This document shows, piece by piece, positions 36,079 to 49,517 of a stretch of 64,000 bases of DNA. Numbering within the stretch: position 1 is the first letter of the stretch; the number at the start of each line of letters is the position of its first letter. The position numbers were made by a program, and so were the translations under genes. This DNA comes from Dichetophora obliterata (taxonomy: Eukaryota > Arthropoda > Insecta > Diptera > Sciomyzidae). Where the stretch lies: positions 558,001-622,000 of the forward strand of contig OY986440.1 of NCBI GenBank assembly GCA_963920525.1, written 5' to 3'. The notes beneath the pieces were generated by a model, which worked only from the letters and a program-made list of their open reading frames with translations, searched no databases and was not told where the DNA came from.

Positions 36079-37631
36079 TCTATAGTAATAAAACTCATTT
36101 TCTGTTTGTTTGTTTGTTTGTTTGGCCTTTATACAAATCTAAACGGCTCAACGGATTTTGCTCAAACTAAGTACACATATTAAGTTTATCCCAACTTAAA
36201 ATGTTACATACTTAGTTTTTGCCACGCCCCCTCTGAAATTTTGCAACTAACGGTAATTTTGTTATTATAAAACTTTTTACCATCGGAGATTTTTGTGTAT
36301 TTAATTTTAAAATTTTTTTGTTATTTTGACATCAAAAACACTCACATATCTTCAAAATTGGAGAAATTTTCAGTACAACGACTTTTTCATAAAACATCGT
36401 TGCCTAAGAATGAGAAAAAAACGACATGAAAATCAAAGTTTGGTCTTTCGATGCAAATATCTCCGCTGTCCATTAATATATTTCATTCAAATTTTTTTTG
36501 TTCAAAAGTTCAATAAAATCACTTCACAAAAATAGGTTGAACTGTACCGTTAAGTCAGTGTATATATGTTTTATGATTATGTCAAAAAAGGTCCAAAATA
36601 TTGACTTTTTACTCAAAAAATGACTCAAAAATTGTTGTTGTTGTAAAAACGAAATCAATTAAAAATTGCACATCTGGCTACCTTTCATATGACATAGCAT
36701 TTATTTGCAAAAATTCTTCCAGCTAAGCGCAAAAATTATTTTACTGTTTTTGTCATCAAAACAACAAGGGTACCCCCTTTGATTTTTTTCGCGAAATTTA
36801 TTTTTTCCAAAATGTTGTTTTTATATTTTTTACAAAAAAGTCAAGTCTCAAAAATAATTTATGTGAAAAAATTAATGGCTAAAAATCTATTTTTCATACC
36901 AGATTATTAATAAAACTTAGTTTTGTGTTAAAATTCTCTATATAGTTTGAACGTCCCCATATATCTCTAAGAATGCAGTTGTGTGTCTAAAGTAATTACG
37001 AACATTTTGGATTATACAAAATTTTCTTTATAGTGATCATCTACTTATATTTTTACTTAAATTATTTTACTGTTTTTGTCATCAAAACAACATTTGATTT
37101 TTTTCGCGAAATTTATTTTTTCCAAAATGTTGTTTTTATATTTTTTACAAAAAAGTCAAGTCTCAAAAATAATTTATGTGAAAAAATTAATGGCTAAAAA
37201 TCTATTTTTCATACCAGATTATTAATAAAACTTAGTTTTGTGTTAAAATTCTCTATATAGTTTGAACGTCCCCATATATCTCTAAGAATGCAGTTGTGTG
37301 TCTAAAGTAATTACGAACATTTTGGATTATACAAAATTTTCTTTATAGTGATCATCTACTTATATTTCAATTAGCTCAATTAGTCAATTAGTCAATTAGC
37401 TCACCGCAAGAGATGGAACCACCAACAACAAAAATTTTCCTAAACTTTTTTGGATCAATGTTCGTTCAATTACCTAGCAAACGGTGGATAAATAAAATTA
37501 AATAAAATAAAATTCAAATAAAATTCAACATGTTTTTCATTATTCCTGATTTTAAAAAACATTTAATCGAGAAGTGTATGTTAAAATGTTTATATAAATG
37601 ACTCTCGAGTAACACCGGGTATATCAGCTAG
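36079..37631 (+). mobile_element. Unit 27, type E (1553 bp)
   Basis: First monomer of the third 4333-bp period; first core end 37051. Confidence 0.85.
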
Positions 37632-39184
37632 TCTATAGTAATAAAACTCATTTTCTGTTTGTTTGTTTGTTTGTTTGGCCTTTATACAAATCTAAACGGC
37701 TCAACGGATTTTGCTCAAACTAAGTACACATATTAAGTTTATCCCAACTTAAAATGTTACATACTTAGTTTTTGCCACGCCCCCTCTGAAATTTTGCAAC
37801 TAACGGTAATTTTGTTATTATAAAACTTTTTACCATCGGAGATTTTTGTGTATTTAATTTTAAAATTTTTTTGTTATTTTGACATCAAAAACACTCACAT
37901 ATCTTCAAAATTGGAGAAATTTTCAGTACAACGACTTTTTCATAAAACATCGTTGCCTAAGAATGAGAAAAAAACGACATGAAAATCAAAGTTTGGTCTT
38001 TCGATGCAAATATCTCCGCTGTCCATTAATATATTTCATTCAAATTTTTTTTGTTCAAAAGTTCAATAAAATCACTTCACAAAAATAGGTTGAACTGTAC
38101 CGTTAAGTCAGTGTATATATGTTTTATGATTATGTCAAAAAAGGTCCAAAATATTGACTTTTTACTCAAAAAATGACTCAAAAATTGTTGTTGTTGTAAA
38201 AACGAAATCAATTAAAAATTGCACATCTGGCTACCTTTCATATGACATAGCATTTATTTGCAAAAATTCTTCCAGCTAAGCGCAAAAATTATTTTACTGT
38301 TTTTGTCATCAAAACAACAAGGGTACCCCCTTTGATTTTTTTCGCGAAATTTATTTTTTCCAAAATGTTGTTTTTATATTTTTTACAAAAAAGTCAAGTC
38401 TCAAAAATAATTTATGTGAAAAAATTAATGGCTAAAAATCTATTTTTCATACCAGATTATTAATAAAACTTAGTTTTGTGTTAAAATTCTCTATATAGTT
38501 TGAACGTCCCCATATATCTCTAAGAATGCAGTTGTGTGTCTAAAGTAATTACGAACATTTTGGATTATACAAAATTTTCTTTATAGTGATCATCTACTTA
38601 TATTTTTACTTAAATTATTTTACTGTTTTTGTCATCAAAACAACATTTGATTTTTTTCGCGAAATTTATTTTTTCCAAAATGTTGTTTTTATATTTTTTA
38701 CAAAAAAGTCAAGTCTCAAAAATAATTTATGTGAAAAAATTAATGGCTAAAAATCTATTTTTCATACCAGATTATTAATAAAACTTAGTTTTGTGTTAAA
38801 ATTCTCTATATAGTTTGAACGTCCCCATATATCTCTAAGAATGCAGTTGTGTGTCTAAAGTAATTACGAACATTTTGGATTATACAAAATTTTCTTTATA
38901 GTGATCATCTACTTATATTTCAATTAGCTCAATTAGTCAATTAGTCAATTAGCTCACCGCAAGAGATGGAACCACCAACAACAAAAATTTTCCTAAACTT
39001 TTTTGGATCAATGTTCGTTCAATTACCTAGCAAACGGTGGATAAATAAAATTAAATAAAATAAAATTCAAATAAAATTCAACATGTTTTTCATTATTCCT
39101 GATTTTAAAAAACATTTAATCGAGAAGTGTATGTTAAAATGTTTATATAAATGACTCTCGAGTAACACCGGGTATATCAGCTAG
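37632..39184 (+). mobile_element. Unit 28, type E (1553 bp)
   Basis: Second monomer of the third 4333-bp period; first core end 38604. Confidence 0.85.
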
Positions 39185-40411
39185 TCTATAGTAATAAAAC
39201 TCATTTTCTGTTTGTTTGTTTGTTTGTTTGGCCTTTATACAAATCTAAACGGCTCAACGGATTTTGCTCAAACTAAGTACACATATTAAGTTTATCCCAA
39301 CTTAAAATGTTACATACTTAGTTTTTGCCACGCCCCCTCTGAAATTTTGCAACTAACGGTAATTTTGTTATTATAAAACTTTTTACCATCGGAGATTTTT
39401 GTGTATTTAATTTTAAAATTTTTTTGTTATTTTGACATCAAAAACACTCACATATCTTCAAAATTGGAGAAATTTTCAGTACAACGACTTTTTCATAAAA
39501 CATCGTTGCCTAAGAATGAGAAAAAAACGACATGAAAATCAAAGTTTGGTCTTTCGATGCAAATATCTCCGCTGTCCATTAATATATTTCATTCAAATTT
39601 TTTTTGTTCAAAAGTTCAATAAAATCACTTCACAAAAATAGGTTGAACTGTACCGTTAAGTCAGTGTATATATGTTTTATGATTATGTCAAAAAAGGTCC
39701 AAAATATTGACTTTTTACTCAAAAAATGACTCAAAAATTGTTGTTGTTGTAAAAACGAAATCAATTAAAAATTGCACATCTGGCTACCTTTCATATGACA
39801 TAGCATTTATTTGCAAAAATTCTTCCAGCTAAGCGCAAAAATTATTTTACTGTTTTTGTCATCAAAACAACATTTGATTTTTTTCGCGAAATTTATTTTT
39901 TCCAAAATGTTGTTTTTATATTTTTTACAAAAAAGTCAAGTCTCAAAAATAATTTATGTGAAAAAATTAATGGCTAAAAATCTATTTTTCATACCAGATT
40001 ATTAATAAAACTTAGTTTTGTGTTAAAATTCTCTATATAGTTTGAACGTCCCCATATATCTCTAAGAATGCAGTTGTGTGTCTAAAGTAATTACGAACAT
40101 TTTGGATTATACAAAATTTTCTTTATAGTGATCATCTACTTATATTTCAATTAGCTCAATTAGTCAATTAGTCAATTAGCTCACCGCAAGAGATGGAACC
40201 ACCAACAACAAAAATTTTCCTAAACTTTTTTGGATCAATGTTCGTTCAATTACCTAGCAAACGGTGGATAAATAAAATTAAATAAAATAAAATTCAAATA
40301 AAATTCAACATGTTTTTCATTATTCCTGATTTTAAAAAACATTTAATCGAGAAGTGTATGTTAAAATGTTTATATAAATGACTCTCGAGTAACACCGGGT
40401 ATATCAGCTAG
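39185..40411 (+). mobile_element. Unit 29, type D (1227 bp), haplotype I
   Basis: Third monomer of the third 4333-bp period; 11-base deletion, core end 40146. Confidence 0.85.
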
Positions 40412-41964
40412 TCTATAGTAATAAAACTCATTTTCTGTTTGTTTGTTTGTTTGTTTGGCCTTTATACAAATCTAAACGGCTCAACGGATTTTGCTCAAAC
40501 TAAGTACACATATTAAGTTTATCCCAACTTAAAATGTTACATACTTAGTTTTTGCCACGCCCCCTCTGAAATTTTGCAACTAACGGTAATTTTGTTATTA
40601 TAAAACTTTTTACCATCGGAGATTTTTGTGTATTTAATTTTAAAATTTTTTTGTTATTTTGACATCAAAAACACTCACATATCTTCAAAATTGGAGAAAT
40701 TTTCAGTACAACGACTTTTTCATAAAACATCGTTGCCTAAGAATGAGAAAAAAACGACATGAAAATCAAAGTTTGGTCTTTCGATGCAAATATCTCCGCT
40801 GTCCATTAATATATTTCATTCAAATTTTTTTTGTTCAAAAGTTCAATAAAATCACTTCACAAAAATAGGTTGAACTGTACCGTTAAGTCAGTGTATATAT
40901 GTTTTATGATTATGTCAAAAAAGGTCCAAAATATTGACTTTTTACTCAAAAAATGACTCAAAAATTGTTGTTGTTGTAAAAACGAAATCAATTAAAAATT
41001 GCACATCTGGCTACCTTTCATATGACATAGCATTTATTTGCAAAAATTCTTCCAGCTAAGCGCAAAAATTATTTTACTGTTTTTGTCATCAAAACAACAA
41101 GGGTACCCCCTTTGATTTTTTTCGCGAAATTTATTTTTTCCAAAATGTTGTTTTTATATTTTTTACAAAAAAGTCAAGTCTCAAAAATAATTTATGTGAA
41201 AAAATTAATGGCTAAAAATCTATTTTTCATACCAGATTATTAATAAAACTTAGTTTTGTGTTAAAATTCTCTATATAGTTTGAACGTCCCCATATATCTC
41301 TAAGAATGCAGTTGTGTGTCTAAAGTAATTACGAACATTTTGGATTATACAAAATTTTCTTTATAGTGATCATCTACTTATATTTTTACTTAAATTATTT
41401 TACTGTTTTTGTCATCAAAACAACATTTGATTTTTTTCGCGAAATTTATTTTTTCCAAAATGTTGTTTTTATATTTTTTACAAAAAAGTCAAGTCTCAAA
41501 AATAATTTATGTGAAAAAATTAATGGCTAAAAATCTATTTTTCATACCAGATTATTAATAAAACTTAGTTTTGTGTTAAAATTCTCTATATAGTTTGAAC
41601 GTCCCCATATATCTCTAAGAATGCAGTTGTGTGTCTAAAGTAATTACGAACATTTTGGATTATACAAAATTTTCTTTATAGTGATCATCTACTTATATTT
41701 CAATTAGCTCAATTAGTCAATTAGTCAATTAGCTCACCGCAAGAGATGGAACCACCAACAACAAAAATTTTCCTAAACTTTTTTGGATCAATGTTCGTTC
41801 AATTACCTAGCAAACGGTGGATAAATAAAATTAAATAAAATAAAATTCAAATAAAATTCAACATGTTTTTCATTATTCCTGATTTTAAAAAACATTTAAT
41901 CGAGAAGTGTATGTTAAAATGTTTATATAAATGACTCTCGAGTAACACCGGGTATATCAGCTAG
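40412..41964 (+). mobile_element. Unit 30, type E (1553 bp)
   Basis: Starts what would be a fourth 4333-bp period, but the next unit is a full-length A. First core end 41384. Confidence 0.85.
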
Positions 41965-44085
41965 TCTATAGTAATAAAACTCATTTTCTGTTTGTTTGTT
42001 TGTTTGTTTGGCCTTTATACAAATCTAAACGGCTCAACGGATTTTGCTCAAACTAAGTACACATATTAAGTTTATCCCAACTTAAAATGTTACATACTTA
42101 GTTTTTGCCACGCCCCCTCTGAAATTTTGCAACTAACGGTAATTTTGTTATTATAAAACTTTTTACCATCGGAGATTTTTGTGTATTTAATTTTAAAATT
42201 TTTTTGTTATTTTGACATCAAAAACACTCACATATCTTCAAAATTGGAGAAATTTTCAGTACAACGACTTTTTCATAAAACATCGTTGCCTAAGAATGAG
42301 AAAAAAACGACATGAAAATCAAAGTTTGGTCTTTCGATGCAAATATCTCCGCTGTCCATTAATATATTTCATTCAAATTTTTTTTGTTCAAAAGTTCAAT
42401 AAAATCACTTCACAAAAATAGGTTGAACTGTACCGTTAAGTCAGTGTATATATGTTTTATGATTATGTCAAAAAAGGTCCAAAATATTGACTTTTTACTC
42501 AAAAAATGACTCAAAAATTGTTGTTGTTGTAAAAACGAAATCAATTAAAAATTGCACATCTGGCTACCTTTCATATGACATAGCATTTATTTGCAAAAAT
42601 TCTTCCAGCTAAGCGCAAAAATTATTTTACTGTTTTTGTCATCAAAACAACAAGGGTACCCCCTTTGATTTTTTTCGCGAAATTTATTTTTTCCAAAATG
42701 TTGTTTTTATATTTTTTACAAAAAAGTCAAGTCTCAAAAATAATTTATGTGAAAAAATTAATGGCTAAAAATCTATTTTTCATACCAGATTATTAATAAA
42801 ACTTAGTTTTGTGTTAAAATTCTCTATATAGTTTGAACGTCCCCATATATCTCTAAGAATGCAGTTGTGTGTCTAAAGTAATTACGAACATTTTGGATTA
42901 TACAAAATTTTCTTTATAGTGATCATCTACTTATATTTTGCCTCCCCACCCCCCGCCCCCCTCCTGTTAAATTTGTTTTGTTGTGATGGCTCTATTTGTT
43001 CTCACTATTGTGTCACCGTTGTCAATTAGTTCTTTATCAATGGTACTTTGAATGTTGTATATATATCACAATTTTATCGAAAAGATGACTGTGAATAAGA
43101 ATGCTGTAAAAGTTAATATTTTCATGTAATCAGTTTAAGCTATATGGCGATATAAAAAAAAATATGCGCATCTGGTCAGCACAATTATTTCATTAGTTTT
43201 GATCTGTGCGTTAAATTTACAGATAGATGGCGCCACATGTGTAAGATGTGTGGGTACAAACTAAACGTACACCTTGCGTTGAATAGCTGAATTATGTTTT
43301 TGCAAAAGTTTCTTCAAATTTAACCCCACACGATTGGGATTACAGACAGGTGGCGCTATTTTCTGCTTACAGAAGAATATCTGATGTTCTTATGCAGCTA
43401 GCAGATAAGTTTTGCGAAATATTTTGCGAAAATGCTATTGCTACCAAACTTTTAAAAAGTAAAATAATGCAGTACTGCCAGTTTTTTTTAGAAATTTTAG
43501 TAGGTACAATCATTTTTAGCACAACGAATTTTCATAAAACATTGATAGCTAATAATGAGAAAAAAAATTATATGAAAATCAAAGTATTGTATTTACTTTT
43601 AATGCCAATAACTCTGCTGTTTTTAATATATTTCATTAACATTTTTTTTTTTTGTTAAAAAGTTCAATATGTTTTTTAATATAAATCTTTGTTTAGACGT
43701 TAAAATGTCCATATCTCAAGGACGCATTGAGTCCCATCATAATTTTTATTTTGTTGAAAAGATATTTGTGCTTGCTTTAACATTGAGTAAATATAAAAAT
43801 TCTTTTTAATTTTTAAAATTTGTTTTTCGTACCGTTTCTTTGAATTCAATTAGCTCACCGCAAGAGATGGAACCACCAACAACAAAAATTTTCCTAAACT
43901 TTTTTGGATCAATGTTCGTTCAATTACCTAGCAAACGGTGGATAAATAAAATTAAATAAAATAAAATTCAAATAAAATTCAACATGTTTTTCATTATTCC
44001 TGATTTTAAAAAACATTTAATCGAGAAGTGTATGTTAAAATGTTTATATAAATGACTCTCGAGTAACACCGGGTATATCAGCTAG
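41965..44085 (+). mobile_element. Unit 31, type A (2121 bp), haplotype I
   Basis: Full-length unit with intact G-rich tract and two extra T in the tail poly-T run (near 43641-43652). It marks the exit from the 4333-bp array. Since the core matches the E and B cores, recombination could easily have switched here. Confidence 0.85.
42941..42964 (-). other. G-quadruplex-prone tract, unit 31
   Basis: Same C-run pattern (2-4-6-6-2) as at 1021-1044, intact. Confidence 0.7.
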
Positions 44086-44944
44086 TCTATAGTAATAAAA
44101 CTCATTTTCTGTTTGTTTGTTTGTTTGTTTGGCCTTTATACAAATCTAAACGGCTCGACGGATTTTGCTCAAACTAAGTACACATATTAAGTTTATCCCA
44201 ACTTAAAATGTTACATACTTAGTTTTTGCCACGCCCCCTCTGAAATTTTGCAACTAACGGTAATATTGTTATTATAAAACTTTTTACCATCGGAGATTTT
44301 TGTGTATATAATTTTAAAATTTTTTTGTTATTTTGACATCAAAAACACTCACATATCTTCAAAATTGGAGAAATTTTCAGTACAACGACTTTTTCATAAA
44401 ACATCGTTACCTAAGAATGAGAAAAAAACGACATGAAAATCAAAGTTTGGTCTTTCGATGCAAATATCTCCGCTGTCCATTAATATATTTCATTCAAATT
44501 TTTTTTGTTCAAAAGTTCAATAAAATCACTTCACAAAAATAGGTTGAACTGTACCGTTAAGTCAGTGTATATATGTTTCATGATTATGTCAAAAAAGGTC
44601 CAAAATATTGACTTTTTACTCAAAAAATGACTCAAAAATTGTTGTTGTTGTAAAAACGAAATCAATTAAAAATTGCACATCTGGCTACCTTTCATATGAC
44701 ATAGCATTTACTTGCAAAAATTCTTCCAGCTAAGCGCAAAAATTATTTTACTGTTTTTGTCATCAAAACAACAAGGGTACCCCCTTTGATTTTTTTCGCG
44801 AAATTTATTTTTTTCAAAATAATGTTTTTATATTTTTTACAAAAAAGTCAAGTCTCAAAAATAATTTATGTGAAAAAATTACCCCAATATCTCTTTCCAA
44901 TCAAAAGTTATGGCTAAAAATCTATTTTTTCATACAATTGACTA
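44086..44944 (+). mobile_element. Unit 32, type C (859 bp)
   Basis: C diagnostics including 'GTGTATATAATT' and 'GGTAATATTG'. With unit 33 it repeats the C + D-II part (2086 bp) of the 3324-bp repeat. Confidence 0.85.
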
Positions 44945-46171
44945 TCTATAGTAATAAAACTCATTTTCTGTTTGTTTGTTTGTTTGTTTGGCCTTTATAC
45001 AAATCTAAACGGCTCAACGGATTTTGCTCAAACTAGGTATACATATTAAGTGCGTTCCAACTTAAAATGTTACATACTTAGTTTTTGCCACGCCCCCTTT
45101 AAAATTTCTCAACTAACAGTAATTTTGTTATTGTAAAACTTTTTAGTATCGGAGATTTTTTTGTATTTAATTTTAAAAAAATTCTGTTATTTTGACATCA
45201 AAAACATGCACATATCTTCAAAATTGGAGAAATTTTCAGTATAACGACTTTTTCATAAAACATCGTTGCCTAAGAATGAGAAAAAAACGACATGAAAATC
45301 AAAGTTTGGTCTTTCGATGCAAATATCTCCGCTGTCCATTAATATATTTCATTCAAATTTTTTTTGTTCAAAAGTTCAATAAAATCACTTCACAAAAATA
45401 GGTTGAACTGTACCGTTAAGTCAGTGTATATATGTTTTATGATTATGTCAAAAAAGGTCCAAAATATTGACTTTTTACTCAAAAAATGACTCAAAAATTG
45501 TTGTTGTTGTAAAAACGAAATCAATTAAAAATTGCACATCTGGCTACCTTTCATATGACATAGCATTTATTTGCAAAAATTCTTCCAGCTAAGCGCAAAA
45601 ATTATTTTACTGTTTTTGTCATCAAAACAACATTTGATTTTTTTCGCGAAATTTATTTTTTCCAAAATGTTGTTTTTATATTTTTTACAAAAAAGTCAAG
45701 TCTCAAAAATAATTTATGTGAAAAAATTAATGGCTAAAAATCTATTTTTCATACCAGATTATTAATAAAACTTAGTTTTGTGTTAAAATTCTCTATATAG
45801 TTTGAACGTCCCCATATATCTCTAAGAATGCAGTTGTGTGTCTAAAGTAATTACGAACATTTTGGATTATACAAAATTTTCTTTATAGTGATCATCTACT
45901 TATATTTCAATTAGCTCAATTAGTCAATTAGTCAATTAGCTCACCGCAAGAGATGGAACCACCAACAACAAAAATTTTCCTAAACTTTTTTGGATCAATG
46001 TTCGTTCAATTACCTAGCAAACGGTGGATAAATAAAATTAAATAAAATAAAATTCAAATAAAATTCAACATGTTTTTCATTATTCCTGATTTTAAAAAAC
46101 ATTTAATCGAGAAGTGTATGTTAAAATGTTTATATAAATGACTCTCGAGTAACACCGGGTATATCAGCTAG
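44945..46171 (+). mobile_element. Unit 33, type D (1227 bp), haplotype II
   Basis: Follows the C unit across the …TTGACTA|TC junction; 11-base deletion present; core end 45906. Confidence 0.85.
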
Positions 46172-48290
46172 TCTATAGTAATAAAACTCATTTTCTGTTT
46201 GTTTGTTTGTTTGTTTGGCCTTTATACAAATCTAAACGGCTCAACGGATTTTGCTCAAACTAAGTACACATATTAAGTTTATCCCAACTTAAAATGTTAC
46301 ATACTTAGTTTTTGCCACGCCCCCTCTGAAATTTTGCAACTAACGGTAATTTTGTTATTATAAAACTTTTTACCATCGGAGATTTTTGTGTATTTAATTT
46401 TAAAATTTTTTTGTTATTTTGACATCAAAAACACTCACATATCTTCAAAATTGGAGAAATTTTCAGTACAACGACTTTTTCATAAAACATCGTTGCCTAA
46501 GAATGAGAAAAAAACGACATGAAAATCAAAGTTTGGTCTTTCGATGCAAATATCTCCGCTGTCCATTAATATATTTCATTCAAATTTTTTTTGTTCAAAA
46601 GTTCAATAAAATCACTTCACAAAAATAGGTTGAACTGTACCGTTAAGTCAGTGTATATATGTTTTATGATTATGTCAAAAAAGGTCCAAAATATTGACTT
46701 TTTACTCAAAAAATGACTCAAAAATTGTTGTTGTTGTAAAAACGAAATCAATTAAAAATTGCACATCTGGCTACCTTTCATATGACATAGCATTTATTTG
46801 CAAAAATTCTTCCAGCTAAGCGCAAAAATTATTTTACTGTTTTTGTCATCAAAACAACAAGGGTACCCCCTTTGATTTTTTTCGCGAAATTTATTTTTTC
46901 CAAAATGTTGTTTTTATATTTTTTACAAAAAAGTCAAGTCTCAAAAATAATTTATGTGAAAAAATTAATGGCTAAAAATCTATTTTTCATACCAGATTAT
47001 TAATAAAACTTAGTTTTGTGTTAAAATTCTCTATATAGTTTGAACGTCCCCATATATCTCTAAGAATGCAGTTGTGTGTCTAAAGTAATTACGAACATTT
47101 TGGATTATACAAAATTTTCTTTATAGTGATCATCTACTTATATTTTGCCTCCCCACCCCCCGCCCCCCTCCTGTTAAATTTGTTTTGTTGTGATGGCTCT
47201 ATTTGTTCTCACTATTGTGTCACCGTTGTCAATTAGTTCTTTATCAATGGTACTTTGAATGTTGTATATATATCACAATTTTATCGAAAAGATGACTGTG
47301 AATAAGAATGCTGTAAAAGTTAATATTTTCATGTAATCAGTTTAAGCTATATGGCGATATAAAAAAAAATATGCGCATCTGGTCAGCACAATTATTTCAT
47401 TAGTTTTGATCTGTGCGTTAAATTTACAGATAGATGGCGCCACATGTGTAAGATGTGTGGGTACAAACTAAACGTACACCTTGCGTTGAATAGCTGAATT
47501 ATGTTTTTGCAAAAGTTTCTTCAAATTTAACCCCACACGATTGGGATTACAGACAGGTGGCGCTATTTTCTGCTTACAGAAGAATATCTGATGTTCTTAT
47601 GCAGCTAGCAGATAAGTTTTGCGAAATATTTTGCGAAAATGCTATTGCTACCAAACTTTTAAAAAGTAAAATAATGCAGTACTGCCAGTTTTTTTTAGAA
47701 ATTTTAGTAGGTACAATCATTTTTAGCACAACGAATTTTCATAAAACATTGATAGCTAATAATGAGAAAAAAAATTATATGAAAATCAAAGTATTGTATT
47801 TACTTTTAATGCCAATAACTCTGCTGTTTTTAATATATTTCATTAACATTTTTTTTTTGTTAAAAAGTTCAATATGTTTTTTAATATAAATCTTTGTTTA
47901 GACGTTAAAATGTCCATATCTCAAGGACGCATTGAGTCCCATCATAATTTTTATTTTGTTGAAAAGATATTTGTGCTTGCTTTAACATTGAGTAAATATA
48001 AAAATTCTTTTTAATTTTTAAAATTTGTTTTTCGTACCGTTTCTTTGAATTCAATTAGCTCACCGCAAGAGATGCAACCACCAACAACAAAAATTTTCCT
48101 AAACTTTTTTGGATCAATGTTCGTTCAATTACCTAGCAAACGGTGGATAAATAAAATTAAATAAAATAAAATTCAAATAAAATTCAACATGTTTTTCATT
48201 ATTCCTGATTTTAAAAAACATTTAATCGAGAAGTGTATGTTAAAATGTTTATATAAATGACTCTCGAGTAACACCGGGTATATCATCTAG
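46172..48290 (+). mobile_element. Unit 34, type A (2119 bp), haplotype I
   Basis: Full-length unit. Private changes: 'GATGCAACC' at 48075 and 'TATCATCTAG' (normally TATCAGCTAG) at 48286, five bases upstream of the 3' end. Confidence 0.85.
47148..47171 (-). other. G-quadruplex-prone tract, unit 34
   Basis: Same C-run pattern as at 1021-1044, intact. Confidence 0.7.
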
Positions 48291-49517
48291 TCTATAGTAA
48301 TAAAACTCATTTTCTGTTTGTTTGTTTGTTTGTTTGGCCTTTATACAAATCTAAACGGCTCAACGGATTTTGCTCAAACTAGGTATACATATTAAGTGCG
48401 TTCCAACTTAAAATGTTACATACTTAGTTTTTGCCACGCCCCCTTTAAAATTTCTCAACTAACAGTAATTTTGTTATTGTAAAACTTTTTAGTATCGGAG
48501 ATTTTTTTGTATTTAATTTTAAAAAAATTCTGTTATTTTGACATCAAAAACATGCACATATCTTCAAAATTGGAGAAATTTTCAGTATAACGACTTTTTC
48601 ATAAAACATCGTTGCCTAAGAATGAGAAAAAAACGACATGAAAATCAAAGTTTGGTCTTTCGATGCAAATATCTCCGCTGTCCATTAATATATTTCATTC
48701 AAATTTTTTTTGTTCAAAAGTTCAATAAAATCACTTCACAAAAATAGGTTGAACTGTACCGTTAAGTCAGTGTATATATGTTTTATGATTATGTCAAAAA
48801 AGGTCCAAAATATTGACTTTTTACTCAAAAAATGACTCAAAAATTGTTGTTGTTGTAAAAACGAAATCAATTAAAAATTGCACATCTGGCTACCTTTCAT
48901 ATGACATAGCATTTATTTGCAAAAATTCTTCCAGCTAAGCGCAAAAATTATTTTACTGTTTTTGTCATCAAAACAACATTTGATTTTTTTCGCGAAATTT
49001 ATTTTTTCCAAAATGTTGTTTTTATATTTTTTACAAAAAAGTCAAGTCTCAAAAATAATTTATGTGAAAAAATTAATGGCTAAAAATCTATTTTTCATAC
49101 CAGATTATTAATAAAACTTAGTTTTGTGTTAAAATTCTCTATATAGTTTGAACGTCCCCATATATCTCTAAGAATGCAGTTGTGTGTCTAAAGTAATTAC
49201 GAACATTTTGGATTATACAAAATTTTCTTTATAGTGATCATCTACTTATATTTCAATTAGCTCAATTAGTCAATTAGTCAATTAGCTCACCGCAAGAGAT
49301 GGAACCACCAACAACAAAAATTTTCCTAAACTTTTTTGGATCAATGTTCGTTCAATTACCTAGCAAACGGTGGATAAATAAAATTAAATAAAATAAAATT
49401 CAAATAAAATTCAACATGTTTTTCATTATTCCTGATTTTAAAAAACATTTAATCGAGAAGTGTATGTTAAAATGTTTATATAAATGACTCTCGAGTAACA
49501 CCGGGTATATCAGCTAG
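48291..49517 (+). mobile_element. Unit 35, type D (1227 bp), haplotype II
   Basis: 11-base deletion, core end 49252, B filler and tail, CTAG end. Confidence 0.85.

Larger units (their letters stand above)
27413..40411 (+). repeat. Three tandem copies of a 4333-bp higher-order repeat (E, E, D)
   Basis: Periods start at 27413, 31746 and 36079 and end at 40411, each exactly 4333 bases. Each is two 1553-bp E units and one 1227-bp D unit, all haplotype I. A further E unit follows at 40412. I saw no base differences between periods when comparing by eye. Confidence 0.93.
46172..49517 (+). repeat. 3346-bp repeat (A + D-II), partly duplicated at 49518-52598
   Basis: Unit starts at 46172 and 49518 are 3346 bases apart and both open with an A unit followed by a haplotype II unit. 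The two A units share a private G-to-C change ('GATGCAACC', at 48075 and 51421) seen in no other tail, so they descend from one copy. Confidence 0.85.
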
